This document shows, piece by piece, positions 7,215 to 17,365 of a DNA stretch of 18,881 bases. The notes beneath the pieces are model-generated. The model made no database searches. It had not been told where the DNA came from and saw only the letters and a list, made by a program, of their open reading frames with translations. The stretch is from assembly GCA_017557475.1 (NCBI GenBank), contig JAFYYO010000006.1, forward strand, positions 1 to 18,881. The letters run 5' to 3'. Source of the stretch: Bacteroidaceae bacterium (GTDB taxonomy: Bacteria; Bacteroidota; Bacteroidia; Bacteroidales; Bacteroidaceae). The translations under genes were made by a program, and so were the position numbers. How positions within the stretch are numbered: the stretch's first letter is position 1; every line of letters begins with the position of its first letter.

Positions 7215-8762
7215 ATGTTAGTTAAGACATTCAGTGCCAGCGTGCAAGGTCTTCAAGCATCAGAAGTAACCATAGAAGTGAACGCTACTCGAGGCATTCG
7301 TTTTGTCCTTGTAGGTTTACCAGACAGTGCTGTAAAAGAGAGCTACGAGCGTATTGTAGCAGCTATTGAGAACAGCGGCTACACCTTTCCCACTCGCGCA
7401 ATCACCATCAATATGGCTCCTGCCGATGTTCGGAAAGAAGGTTCTGGTTTCGATTTGCCGATGGCAATTGGTATCTTAGCCACAGAAGGGTCGGTCGATG
7501 CCAACGTCTTAAACCGCTATATGATGGTTGGCGAGTTGAGTCTCGACGGTTCGCTGCAACCTATCAAAGGCGCACTTCCCATCTCCATCAAAGCCAGAGA
7601 ACTCGGTTTCGAAGGTCTTTTTGTGCCTGAGGACAACGTCCGCGAGGCTGCTGTGGTGAACAACCTTAAGGTTTATGGTGCTCGCCACATCAATCAGGTC
7701 ATCGGACACCTGAATGGCATCGAGCCGATGGAACCGACCATAATTGACACAAGAGCAGAGTTTTTTGCCCGACAGAGCGATTTCGAGTTCGACTTTGCAG
7801 ATGTCAGGGGACAAGAACAAGTGAAGCGTGCCCTCGAGATTGCTGCCGCAGGTTCACACAATCTGATCATGATAGGCCCGCCAGGCAGCGGAAAAAGCAT
7901 GTTGGCAAAGCGTTTGCCGAGCATTCTTCCGCCTCTTTCTCTTCGTGAAAGCCTAGAGACGACGCAAATTCATTCTGTGGCCGGCAAACTGAAGAGCGAC
8001 TGTTCGCTCATTGCTCAACGGCCTTTCCGTTCACCTCATCACACCATTTCTCAGGTGGCACTCGTTGGAGGCGGCAGCAATCCACAGCCTGGGGAGATAA
8101 GTTTGGCACACAATGGAGTGCTTTTTTGCGATGAATTGCCGGAATTTCAACGCTCCGTGCTCGAAGTTCTGCGACAGCCTCTCGAGGATCGCGTCATCAA
8201 TATCTCGCGTGCGAAGTACACCATCACTTATCCCTGCTCGTTTATGTTCATCGCTTCCATGAACCCTTGTCCGTGCGGCTACTACAATCATCCTGATAAG
8301 CATTGCTGCTGTACGCCAGGACAAATCATGAAGTACCTGAACAAGATATCAGGTCCCCTACTCGACCGAATAGACATACATTGCGAGGTTCAGCCAGTTC
8401 CCTTTGCCCAGCTTAGTCAGATGCAACCAGGCGAGCCGAGTTCTGTCATCAGGGAAAGGGTTATTAAGGCTCGAAAGATACAGGAAGAGCGATTCAAACC
8501 CTATAGCGGCATTCACTGCAACGCCCAGATGACGGAGAAGATGCTCCGCAAGTTTGCCGAGCCCGACAATGCCAGTCTCGACATGCTTCGAATGGCGATG
8601 GAACGCCTGAAACTCAGTGCTAGAGCCTACACCCGCATTTTGAAGGTTGCCCGAACTATTGCCGATTTGGCAGGCAGCGAGAAGGTTCAGGCCCAGCACA
8701 TTGCCGAAGCCATCGGTTATCGCAGCCTTGATAGAGGCGACTGGGCAGAGAGAGGAGTCTAA
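7215..8762 (+). CDS. comM: ComM/YifB family Mg-chelatase-like AAA+ ATPase
   Basis: A 515-residue AAA+ ATPase. In other bacteria ComM is a hexameric helicase that promotes branch migration during natural transformation. An N-terminal Lon-protease-like (ChlI) domain occupies about 1-170. Walker A is GPPGSGKS at 221-228 and Walker B VLFCDELPEF at 302-311. A cysteine cluster (NPCPCGYY at 350-357, HCCCTPGQ at 363-370) may bind zinc, LLDRIDIH (382-389) carries the arginine-finger region, and a C-terminal Mg_chelatase_C helical domain ends the protein. It starts 12 bp after the methyltransferase, as the third gene of the operon. The family is certain; a role in competence here is inferred. Confidence 0.95.
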   Translation: MLVKTFSASVQGLQASEVTIEVNATRGIRFVLVGLPDSAVKESYERIVAAIENSGYTFPTRAITINMAPADVRKEGSGFDLPMAIGILATEGSVDANVLNRYMMVGELSLDGSLQPIKGALPISIKARELGFEGLFVPEDNVREAAVVNNLKVYGARHINQVIGHLNGIEPMEPTIIDTRAEFFARQSDFEFDFADVRGQEQVKRALEIAAAGSHNLIMIGPPGSGKSMLAKRLPSILPPLSLRESLETTQIHSVAGKLKSDCSLIAQRPFRSPHHTISQVALVGGGSNPQPGEISLAHNGVLFCDELPEFQRSVLEVLRQPLEDRVINISRAKYTITYPCSFMFIASMNPCPCGYYNHPDKHCCCTPGQIMKYLNKISGPLLDRIDIHCEVQPVPFAQLSQMQPGEPSSVIRERVIKARKIQEERFKPYSGIHCNAQMTEKMLRKFAEPDNASLDMLRMAMERLKLSARAYTRILKVARTIADLAGSEKVQAQHIAEAIGYRSLDRGDWAERGV

Positions 8763-8832
8763 ACTCCCTTTCAAAACTTGCAAAAAACCACATATTTTTA
8801 CCGACAACTGAACAAAAAACAATATTTTTTGC

Positions 8833-8840
8833 TATCTTTG
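8833..8840 (+). promoter_or_regulatory. -7 box for the xylanase/esterase gene
   Basis: TATCTTTG matches TAnnTTTG and lies 33 bases before the ATG, giving a leader of roughly 28 nt. I see no convincing -33 TTTG at the right distance, so activator dependence is possible. Confidence 0.62.
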
Positions 8841-8867
8841 CATCACAAACACACACTTTCTAGATAA

Positions 8868-11018
<2,151 letters not shown>

Positions 11019-11031
11019 TTCTATAAGAAAT

Positions 11032-11163
11032 CCTAGGCAAGTTGCGCCTAAAAACTAGCCGTGGCTAATTGCCAAACTAGGCGTGGCTAATTGTCAAACT
11101 AGGCGTGGCTAGTTGGCCAACTAGACGTGCCTAGTTTGACATCATAACGTGGAGCGTTTTGAA
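11032..11163. repeat. 22-bp tandem array, CTAG-rich dyads (array B)
   Basis: Four clear units start with ACTAG at 11054, 11076, 11098 and 11120, exactly 22 bp apart. A decayed unit precedes them (from 11032) and another follows (from 11142, keeping CGTGG at unit positions 7-11). A perfect 16-bp palindrome, CTAGTTGGCCAACTAG, lies at 11109-11124. The first decayed unit forms a TAGGC/GCCTA hairpin around a core like that of the 21-bp array at 1049. The array fills the gap between the convergent xylanase and PI-PLC genes. No separate classical terminator is visible here. Confidence 0.92.
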
Positions 11164-11200
11164 TCGCTTCAAGGAAGGGTTCTCTATTAAGGCTGACTTC

Positions 11201-13417
11201 CTACCTTACGACCTTACGGAATCTGCCGTCAGAGCCGCGCTTGATGTAAAGCCCCGACTGTTTGGGATTGATGACGGGCTTGCCGTCAAGGGTCCATTGA
11301 CCCTTGACCATTGAGCATTGTCCATTGACCTCTGGGATGAGGCTTATGCCTGTCCATTCGCCTGTGCTTAGCAGCTCCATGTAGTCACGCAGTTCTTGAA
11401 TGGCATCGGGCAACTGCTCGTTGGAGAGTTCGAGTTCGCTGAGACGCTTCTGATAGACTTGTACATAGTAAGCACGCAAGAAGGCTTTTGCATCTTCGCT
11501 GTAGAGGTTGCTGTTCAGCAAAGCTTCTGCCTCGGCTCCGACCTGTTTATATTCTGCCCAAAGTTCTGCATTGAGGGCTATTTCTTCCCAGGCTGCATCG
11601 ATAACTTGCATGGCATTATTGGCTTCCGTCCAGTTGCTCGCAGAGGCATTGAAAGCAGCGTTGTAGGCATCCTGATAGCTCTTGCTGACGGTCACACTGG
11701 CGTAGCTGAGCTTATGTTTCCGCATTTCCGTGAGCCATTTGCCATAAGACTCCGCCGTGTTGCCGTAGTAAGTTAGTCTGAAGTCATCGAAAACACACCA
11801 ATCCAAGCCAATCGTCACAGACTTCCTGACACCGAACTTGAGCTTATGATTATAGACGCCGGCGAAGATTACATTGTCGTAAACGCCCAACCCATGCATA
11901 TAATCCTCCGCAGCAATCATGTCATCGGGGATGTAATAGTTGCGAGAGCCTACCTTTGCACTGCTTTCCCTGCCCACACCTCTTGCTTTTGTTAAGGTCT
12001 TCGAGAATGGTGAGACGATGGGGAAGGTCAGTGTCTTTGTGCCGGTCGTGACATAGAGACAGGCATTCCTGAGACTCAAATCCCTGGCACGATAGTGGTC
12101 GTACGCTTCCTGTGCCTCGCCAGCACGGTAGAAGGACTTGCAACTTATGGCATAGACGCCGTTGGGGAGATCGTTTATCGTCTGAGATGTATTGAACACG
12201 CGGTTGAAATGTTCGGCATTCTCGTTAGGGTTGACAGCCCCGAACTGGTCGCCATCCCACCCCTGAAGCATGTTGCTATTGAAGCAGGGATTCACGATGC
12301 GAGCACTCATGTCGATAGGCTTGCGATACGTTGCATCACCCTCCTGGACCTGATACATATCGCGAAGATAGCGGAAATTGTTGGCAATGAGGGCGTCCAC
12401 GAGTTCCTGCCCTCGCGTATTATAGCCGTTGCTCGAGTTCACACCTACATAGTCGGCAAGGATAATGCCAGTAGGTCCGGCCGTGTTCGACGGGTCATTC
12501 AGGTAGTCGATGATAGCCGCATTGGTATGCGCAGCATTGTCGCGATAGCCGTCACTCGAGGAGATTTCCTGATCGACCACAAAGGGGATGTAAAGCCTGG
12601 AAGTCTTCGAGTAGGCAGAAGCGAAGTTGTAAACCCAGACGATGCTTGATGCCGTGCTGGTTGTGTGCTTCGTGCTAAAGTCGAGCAATTGCCTAATGGC
12701 AGCCACTTTCTGGTCGAGGGCACCCTCCTGATGCGTCTCCGCGAAGTCCTGCATGTAGAGTGTAGCCGTTGCACCGCTGGCTCCGACAATCTGTCCGTTT
12801 CTTTGTGCATTCCAATCCAACTGCCCGGTCCAGTTGCGGAAGAAGCCTCCCACGGGGCTGTCGGCATACTGGTCGCGGCTGAGTAGCAGTATCTTGCCGC
12901 GCATCTCCCTGACTGTCAGGTCACTCTTGAAGTCGACAAAGAAGTCCTTCAGGTCGTCACGACCAAGCAATTCGAGCAGTCTTTCGCCATAATTGCTTGC
13001 GTTATCATCGCCATCAGAGGCATGAAGAAGATGTATGATGGCGAACTCCGACGGACTCTCGATGAGTTTGTCGCGCAGAAAAGTAAGGGCGTTGTCGAAA
13101 CGTAGATTAGTAGGCATGATGCCATGATTCACATTGATATAGCTGTCCTTGATGCATGGACGAAGGTCAAAGGCGCGGACACCTATGTTCCACTGCTCTT
13201 CTAGGCTCTTGTCCTGAGTGCGAGCGTACTTGTCTCCGAAAGGGCCATAGATGGAAGTTGTAATGCCTGGGAAGCCGTTTCCTGTGCCCGTATCGTGGCT
13301 ACCAGGAATGGAAAGAGTGGAGACATAAGCATCGTCGGGAAGTCGCTTCATCCAGTTGTCGGCCTGGATAGGCATGGCGAGAAGCAAAAGTAGGATAAGT
13401 GTGAGTACCTGTTTCAT
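11201..13417 (-). CDS. Secreted phosphatidylinositol-specific phospholipase C-like protein with C-terminal secretion tail
   Basis: A 738-residue protein, started at the ATG at 13417 where the signal peptide MKQVLTLILLLLLAMPIQA begins. Residues about 20-350 form a PI-PLC X domain: H41 in SIPGSHDTGT and H98 in NVNHG match the general base and acid histidines, with R81, D84 and R86 in the GVRAFDLRPC strand. Residues about 370-550 look like a beta-sandwich binding module, 560-685 are mostly helical, and the last 30 residues (DGKPV, then SGLYIKRGSDGR) resemble a type IX-type sorting tail. Substrates could be PI lipids or GPI-anchored host glycoproteins; this is inferred, and bacterial PI-PLC X proteins with other substrates exist. 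A 7-bp repeat array encodes the linker just before the tail. Confidence 0.87.
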   Translation of the reverse strand: MKQVLTLILLLLLAMPIQADNWMKRLPDDAYVSTLSIPGSHDTGTGNGFPGITTSIYGPFGDKYARTQDKSLEEQWNIGVRAFDLRPCIKDSYINVNHGIMPTNLRFDNALTFLRDKLIESPSEFAIIHLLHASDGDDNASNYGERLLELLGRDDLKDFFVDFKSDLTVREMRGKILLLSRDQYADSPVGGFFRNWTGQLDWNAQRNGQIVGASGATATLYMQDFAETHQEGALDQKVAAIRQLLDFSTKHTTSTASSIVWVYNFASAYSKTSRLYIPFVVDQEISSSDGYRDNAAHTNAAIIDYLNDPSNTAGPTGIILADYVGVNSSNGYNTRGQELVDALIANNFRYLRDMYQVQEGDATYRKPIDMSARIVNPCFNSNMLQGWDGDQFGAVNPNENAEHFNRVFNTSQTINDLPNGVYAISCKSFYRAGEAQEAYDHYRARDLSLRNACLYVTTGTKTLTFPIVSPFSKTLTKARGVGRESSAKVGSRNYYIPDDMIAAEDYMHGLGVYDNVIFAGVYNHKLKFGVRKSVTIGLDWCVFDDFRLTYYGNTAESYGKWLTEMRKHKLSYASVTVSKSYQDAYNAAFNASASNWTEANNAMQVIDAAWEEIALNAELWAEYKQVGAEAEALLNSNLYSEDAKAFLRAYYVQVYQKRLSELELSNEQLPDAIQELRDYMELLSTGEWTGISLIPEVNGQCSMVKGQWTLDGKPVINPKQSGLYIKRGSDGRFRKVVR
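11294..11328 (-). repeat. 7-bp tandem repeat before the PI-PLC tail
   Basis: Five tandem heptamers (plus-strand units start at 11294, 11301, 11308, 11315 and 11322; coding-strand consensus TCAATGG) encode roughly residues 698-709 (VNGQCSMVKGQW), between the helical region and the terminal tail. A change of one unit shifts the reading frame ahead of the tail. Confidence 0.85.
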
Positions 13418-13446
13418 AGTGCAAAGCATTTCTATATGTTTTGCTG

Positions 13447-13454
13447 CAAAGTTA
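13447..13454 (-). promoter_or_regulatory. -7 box for the PI-PLC gene
   Basis: On the minus strand this reads TAACTTTG, a match to TAnnTTTG, 29 bases before the ATG at 13417. No TTTG is seen at the -33 distance; that position falls in a heptamer repeat. Confidence 0.65.
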
Positions 13455-13462
13455 CGAAAAAA

Positions 13463-13490
13463 TCTCTAATCCCTAATCCCTATTCCCTAA
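13463..13490. repeat. 7-bp tandem repeat between divergent promoters
   Basis: Four tandem heptamers starting at 13463, 13470, 13477 and 13484, consensus TCCCTAA, fill the space between the -7 boxes of the PI-PLC gene (13447-13454, minus) and the phosphatase gene (13499-13506, plus). Confidence 0.82.
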
Positions 13491-13498
13491 TCTTTTTA

Positions 13499-13506
13499 TA
13501 TCTTTG
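13499..13506 (+). promoter_or_regulatory. -7 box for the phosphatase/deacylase operon
   Basis: TATCTTTG matches TAnnTTTG and lies 25 bases before the ATG at 13532. The -33 position lies inside the heptamer repeat and has no TTTG. Confidence 0.62.
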
Positions 13507-13531
13507 TGCCTTAAAGTAACAGAGATACAAT

Positions 13532-13978
13532 ATGGTAAGGATACTTTTCGTGTGTCATGGCAACATCTGTCGCAGTCCGATGGCGGAGTTCGTGATGAAA
13601 GATCTTGTCCGCAAAGCAGGCCGAGAGGAAGACTTCTACATCGAATCGGCTGCCACATCGACGGAGGAGATAGGCAACGACGTCTATCCGCCTGCCCGAA
13701 GAAAGTTGGCCGAGCACGACATCTCCTGCAAAGGAAAGACGGCACGACAGATGACACGACATGACTACGAGCGCTTCGACCTGCTCATAGGCATGGATTC
13801 ATGGAACATCAGAAACATGAACCGCATCTGCGGAGGCGACCCCGATGGCAAGATTCACCAGTTGCTCGACTTCACAAACCGGCCTGGTGAAGTGGCCGAC
13901 CCTTGGTACACGGGTAACTTCGAGGCAACTTGGCGCGATGTCCTGGAAGGCTGCCAATGCTTACTGGAACAATTATAA
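13532..13978 (+). CDS. Low-molecular-weight protein-tyrosine phosphatase
   Basis: A 148-residue cytoplasmic phosphatase that removes phosphate from tyrosine residues. The P-loop CHGNICRS (8-15) at the N-terminus is the CX5R(S) signature with nucleophile C8 and R14, and D123 in ADPWYTGNF is the general acid; both match the family. Length is typical (about 150). In many bacteria such enzymes pair with capsule tyrosine kinases, but no kinase or polysaccharide gene is near, so the substrate is unknown. An arsenate reductase of the same fold is less likely, given the full DPW..GNF phosphatase motif. The deacylase gene follows after 13 bp, so the two probably share a transcript. Confidence 0.93.
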   Translation: MVRILFVCHGNICRSPMAEFVMKDLVRKAGREEDFYIESAATSTEEIGNDVYPPARRKLAEHDISCKGKTARQMTRHDYERFDLLIGMDSWNIRNMNRICGGDPDGKIHQLLDFTNRPGEVADPWYTGNFEATWRDVLEGCQCLLEQL

Positions 13979-13991
13979 ACTTTCTACAACT

Positions 13992-14540
13992 ATGTCCGAC
14001 AGACAGGAAAAGGTTCTCAATTACCTTCGGGAGCACGACATCCCGTTCACTTGCTACGAGCACCCGGAAGGCAAGACCATCGAAGAAGCCAAGCGCTGGT
14101 GGCGCGACGACGGCTCCGTACACTGTAAGAACATCTTCATGCGCAACCATAAAGGCAATCAGCACTACCTCATCTGCTTCCACTGCGACCACGACCTCGA
14201 CATACACGACCTCGAGGCTCGACTCAAAGCGGCACTTCTGGAACAAGGGAAGAACTCACCTGGCAAGCTCTCCTTTGCTTCACCAGAGCGCATGATGAAG
14301 TATCTCGGACTCGAGCCAGGCAGCGTTTCTCCCTTCGGACTCATCAACGACGAAGAGCACCATGTTCATCTTTTTCTCGATGCTGCACTGCTCGACGACA
14401 AGAGCTACCGTCAGCCAGAACACAAGACGCTCTCCTTCCACCCCAACGACTGCCGCGGAACTGTGGTCATCGCCCTTGAAGACTTCGAGCGTTACCTCAA
14501 AGAAGTCGGCAACACCTACGAGTTCATTAGGCTCTATTAG
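13992..14540 (+). CDS. YbaK/ProX-type aminoacyl-tRNA deacylase (prolyl-tRNA synthetase-associated domain)
   Basis: A 182-residue free-standing editing enzyme predicted to hydrolyse misacylated tRNA, probably Ala-tRNA-Pro. The ATG at 13992 is chosen because the frame upstream overlaps the phosphatase gene and shows no family similarity. VHCKNIFMRN (about 41-50) carries the conserved lysine of the editing pocket, and the GSVSPFGLIND motif in the middle is typical of the ProX/PrdX branch. The C-terminal FHPND and TVVIALEDFERYL segments complete the YbaK fold. It lies 13 bp after the phosphatase gene. Specificity within the YbaK/ProX superfamily cannot be settled from sequence alone, but the length and motifs favour ProX. 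Confidence 0.9.
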   Translation: MSDRQEKVLNYLREHDIPFTCYEHPEGKTIEEAKRWWRDDGSVHCKNIFMRNHKGNQHYLICFHCDHDLDIHDLEARLKAALLEQGKNSPGKLSFASPERMMKYLGLEPGSVSPFGLINDEEHHVHLFLDAALLDDKSYRQPEHKTLSFHPNDCRGTVVIALEDFERYLKEVGNTYEFIRLY

Positions 14541-14566
14541 CTCCTTTATTCACCACAATAGAAAAA

Positions 14567-14604
14567 GAAGCCCCACCCGATAAACTCGGATGAGGCTTCC
14601 TTTT
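14567..14604. terminator. Bidirectional terminator between convergent genes
   Basis: A 14-position stem, 14567-14580 with 14586-14599 (12 pairs, two C-A mismatches), and loop TAAAC is flanked by an A-run (14562-14566) on the left and CTTTT on the right. It can stop the deacylase transcript on the plus strand and the large secreted-protein transcript on the minus strand. Confidence 0.85.
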
Positions 14605-14623
14605 GTATCAGCAAGTTTGCGTG

Positions 14624-17212
14624 TTAGCGAAGAATCTTCTTGCCACCAACAATGTAGATGCCCTTCTGCATCTTGCCTACGCGACGACCGCTGAGGTCAT
14701 AGATAGCTGCGTCGTTGACATTGCTGCTAACCTCGCTGATGCCTGTGACGTAGTCTTCCTCAGTGAAGAAGAAGACAGGAGCTGTAGCACCTTCGATGGT
14801 GAGGAAAGCATGGCCTGCGGGAATAGTGACAGGCGCACCCTCAACAACTTGGAAGAAGCCAACGGCATCCTGTTCCTGAAGAACGTAGCTGCCAACGGGA
14901 GCTTCTGTATCTGCCAGAACACCAGTCAGCAGATTTGCTTCTGGAGTATCCTCCTCGAGGTCGGGATGAGTGTAAACCTTGTACTCGCCTGGAGCGCCCA
15001 TCAGCAGCACGCCGACTTCTGCAGGGATAGAAGAGGTCAGAGTGTCAACTGTGAGGACGGCACCTTCGGCACCTGTGATGGCACCTGCAATAGCGAACTG
15101 CTCAGCACCAGAGAGGACACACTTCACGTCGCTGCAGAATGTTGCGAGACCTGTTTCACCAATAGTAATGGTCTTCTCTGTATCTTGAAGCTTGATGTAA
15201 GTCACATCGATGGTCCTGATTTGAGCCTGCTTCGGTCTGAGAGTCTTAGTGTTATAAAGGTTGTTCAGAACCACCTTGTTCTGCATGCCTGCCCAAGTTA
15301 CTGTCAGACTATCTTCGCTATACTGAGGCTGTGCACCGAACTGGTCCTCCCAAATGCTGCGATAGTCTTGTGAGTTTGTAATTGTGAAGACTATCTGAGA
15401 GATTGCATAGCCGTCGACAACGCTGAGTTCCACATTACTCTTCTCTATATCATTCGCACCATTACCATAAACCTTGATGTGCTGAGCAGCACCAAAGGCG
15501 TTGGTAAAGTTGAGGGTAAGCACGTCGTTGCGAGTAGCGGAGAAGCCACTGCCACCGCCGCTGGTGCCTTTACCTGCGATGTCTTCGTCAGTGTAAGAAA
15601 AAGTAGCTTCTGCATAGCCATCCTTGGTTACGGTAAGCGTGAAGCTCTTGCTGTCGGGCAGATAGGTGTCACTCTCTTCTACGTAAGCAGTAATCGTAGT
15701 GATGCCTTTGCCTACAAGAGTAATGACACCGTTCTCGTCGATAGTAGCAACCTCTTCGTCTGAGCTGTCATAAGAGACAGCACCATCGGAGTTGGTTGTA
15801 AAGACTGCGGTCGAAGCCCCGTTGATGTCAACGACTTCTTCCTCTACGCTCCATGATGACTCAGGAGCAATCTTATTGGTAACGAGCACAATCTCGTCTG
15901 CTGTGCGGGGAGCAATCTCCCAGATACCACCGCTCTTGTACCAGATGACAACGCCAGTTACGTTATAGGTCTTGCCATCCAGAAGTTCGGGAAGTGTGAT
16001 GAATGTGCCGTAAGGAGTGATCGTGTTGTCATCATCGTCGACGAAGACACCACTTGAGTATGTAACACCTTCCAGGGTGATGAGGTTGCCTTGCATGTTC
16101 TTCTCGAGGTCTGCGATAGCAATATCTGTCTGAGGAGTTGCACCTTCACCCTCCGTGACGGTCACACCTGTGGTTGTTGACTTGAGGTTCTTGACCTCGG
16201 GGCATTCGTTGTAAGTGACCAAAGTAACCTGTGCCGTACCGGTCAGCACGTCGTTCTGTTTGAAGCCATGTCCGCTCTGATAGACGAGGATGCCGTTTGT
16301 GCCGTCTGTGAAGTATGCGTTGGAGCCTTTGACACCAGTGCAAATCCAGTTGTTGAAGTCAACAAAGACGGAGGTTTCGGTATCTGTCGAAGCTGCGCAG
16401 AGTTCGCCGATAGTGCTGTAGGGAGTGAAGAACTTGAACTCTGCAGATGCAACATTGCTGGTGTTGTCGTCTGCGTCGCAGGCAATAGCCTTGACGGTGC
16501 AGTCTTCGCTAACGGTGAAGGGAGCCTCGTACTGAGTGCTCTCGGTGGTTGGGTCTGTGCCATCGAGGGTGTAATAGATTGTGCAGCCTTCCTCTGCGGT
16601 GATGGTAACTTCCTGTGCCGTAGTGAAAGTGCCGCCATTAGGAGTGATGACAGGCTTTACGACGGTCACGCCACCGCCACCTGAGTTGTCATACTCGATG
16701 GTGATCTTCTTGATGTAGAAAGCGCCCTTGTTCGTGCCAGGGTTTGCTGATGCGTCTTTAGTCCAGACGATAGCGATCTCGCCTTCAGCCTCACCTGTGA
16801 ACTCATAGGCTTTGTTTTCTTGGGTCAAGTCGGTTGTCGTCGCTCCACCACTGAGGGTGTAGTTCGTCTCGTTTACGGTAACCTCCATAGCACCGATTAA
16901 GTTCTTGCCTCGGCTTGCTTCGACAGTAATGCTGGTGATTGTGCCAGGGATGCCTTCTGTCGAGAGTTTCACGCTGTTGCAGGTAGCGTTGTTCGTGCCG
17001 AAGTGAGTGCCCAGGTCGTTGCTGAAGACGCTTACCTTACCGCCGTCCATTGTAAGAATCCAGTTAACATCACTCAGCGTGAAGGATGTTTCCGTTGTGT
17101 TCTCGGGGATGTCCGATGTTATGAACGTGTGGGTGTACGTGTCTGCCCAGGCATAGCTCCCTAAGAAGAGAAGGAGCATGGTGAGCAGGGAATTGAGAGT
17201 AGTTTTTTTCAT
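14624..17212 (-). CDS. Large secreted multidomain beta-sandwich protein with C-terminal type IX-like tail; function unknown
   Basis: An acidic 862-residue protein with signal peptide 1-23 (ending SYAWA). Order of parts: a beta-sandwich at about 25-175; a GSGGG-type linker; a chitobiase C-terminal-like domain at about 186-258 (ITPNGGTF, then CTIYYTLDGTDPT); an OB-fold-like region at about 265-445 (YFTDGTNGILVYQ); a bacterial Ig-like group 2 domain at about 450-530 (VATIDENGVITLVGKG); a second beta-sandwich at about 533-675; a further beta-rich region; and a tail YDLSGRRV...GIYIVGGKK at 838-859 resembling type IX sorting signals of Bacteroidota. I see no enzyme active site. A surface or released glycan-binding or adhesive role is plausible but unproven. 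The gene is divergent from a membrane AraC-type regulator. Confidence 0.85.
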   Translation of the reverse strand: MKKTTLNSLLTMLLLFLGSYAWADTYTHTFITSDIPENTTETSFTLSDVNWILTMDGGKVSVFSNDLGTHFGTNNATCNSVKLSTEGIPGTITSITVEASRGKNLIGAMEVTVNETNYTLSGGATTTDLTQENKAYEFTGEAEGEIAIVWTKDASANPGTNKGAFYIKKITIEYDNSGGGGVTVVKPVITPNGGTFTTAQEVTITAEEGCTIYYTLDGTDPTTESTQYEAPFTVSEDCTVKAIACDADDNTSNVASAEFKFFTPYSTIGELCAASTDTETSVFVDFNNWICTGVKGSNAYFTDGTNGILVYQSGHGFKQNDVLTGTAQVTLVTYNECPEVKNLKSTTTGVTVTEGEGATPQTDIAIADLEKNMQGNLITLEGVTYSSGVFVDDDDNTITPYGTFITLPELLDGKTYNVTGVVIWYKSGGIWEIAPRTADEIVLVTNKIAPESSWSVEEEVVDINGASTAVFTTNSDGAVSYDSSDEEVATIDENGVITLVGKGITTITAYVEESDTYLPDSKSFTLTVTKDGYAEATFSYTDEDIAGKGTSGGGSGFSATRNDVLTLNFTNAFGAAQHIKVYGNGANDIEKSNVELSVVDGYAISQIVFTITNSQDYRSIWEDQFGAQPQYSEDSLTVTWAGMQNKVVLNNLYNTKTLRPKQAQIRTIDVTYIKLQDTEKTITIGETGLATFCSDVKCVLSGAEQFAIAGAITGAEGAVLTVDTLTSSIPAEVGVLLMGAPGEYKVYTHPDLEEDTPEANLLTGVLADTEAPVGSYVLQEQDAVGFFQVVEGAPVTIPAGHAFLTIEGATAPVFFFTEEDYVTGISEVSSNVNDAAIYDLSGRRVGKMQKGIYIVGGKKILR

Positions 17213-17253
17213 AATGGTTTTTGTTTTAAGTTGATTGAAATACTATATGTGCA

Positions 17254-17261
17254 CAAATATA
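17254..17261 (-). promoter_or_regulatory. -7 box for the large secreted-protein gene
   Basis: On the minus strand this reads TATATTTG, a match to TAnnTTTG, 41 bases before the ATG. No -33 TTTG is visible at the usual spacing, so an activator may be needed. Confidence 0.55.
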
Positions 17262-17314
17262 CTATTATTTATAATAATGTGTACGATTTACCGAGAAAAA
17301 AAAGTGTTTATGGG

Positions 17315-17344
17315 TTGCAGTTTTAATGAAAACCTCTAACTTTG
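17315..17344 (+). promoter_or_regulatory. Promoter of the membrane AraC-type regulator
   Basis: TTG at 17315-17317 and TAACTTTG at 17337-17344, 19 bp apart, match the Bacteroidetes consensus. The chosen ATG at 17366 lies 21 bases after the -7 box; an in-frame ATG-less start at 17342 would lie inside the box. Confidence 0.7.
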
Positions 17345-17365
17345 CAGGCGCAAAAAGCTAACATT

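Noticed and set aside
11032..11163. CRISPR array
   Set aside because: The period is 22 bp with no unique spacers; the whole unit repeats and drifts, and no cas gene is present. The same holds for 1049-1153 and 18475-18584.
13463..13490. Telomere-like repeat (CCCTAA)
   Set aside because: The unit is 7 bp, not 6, the copies are imperfect, and the site is internal between two divergent genes.
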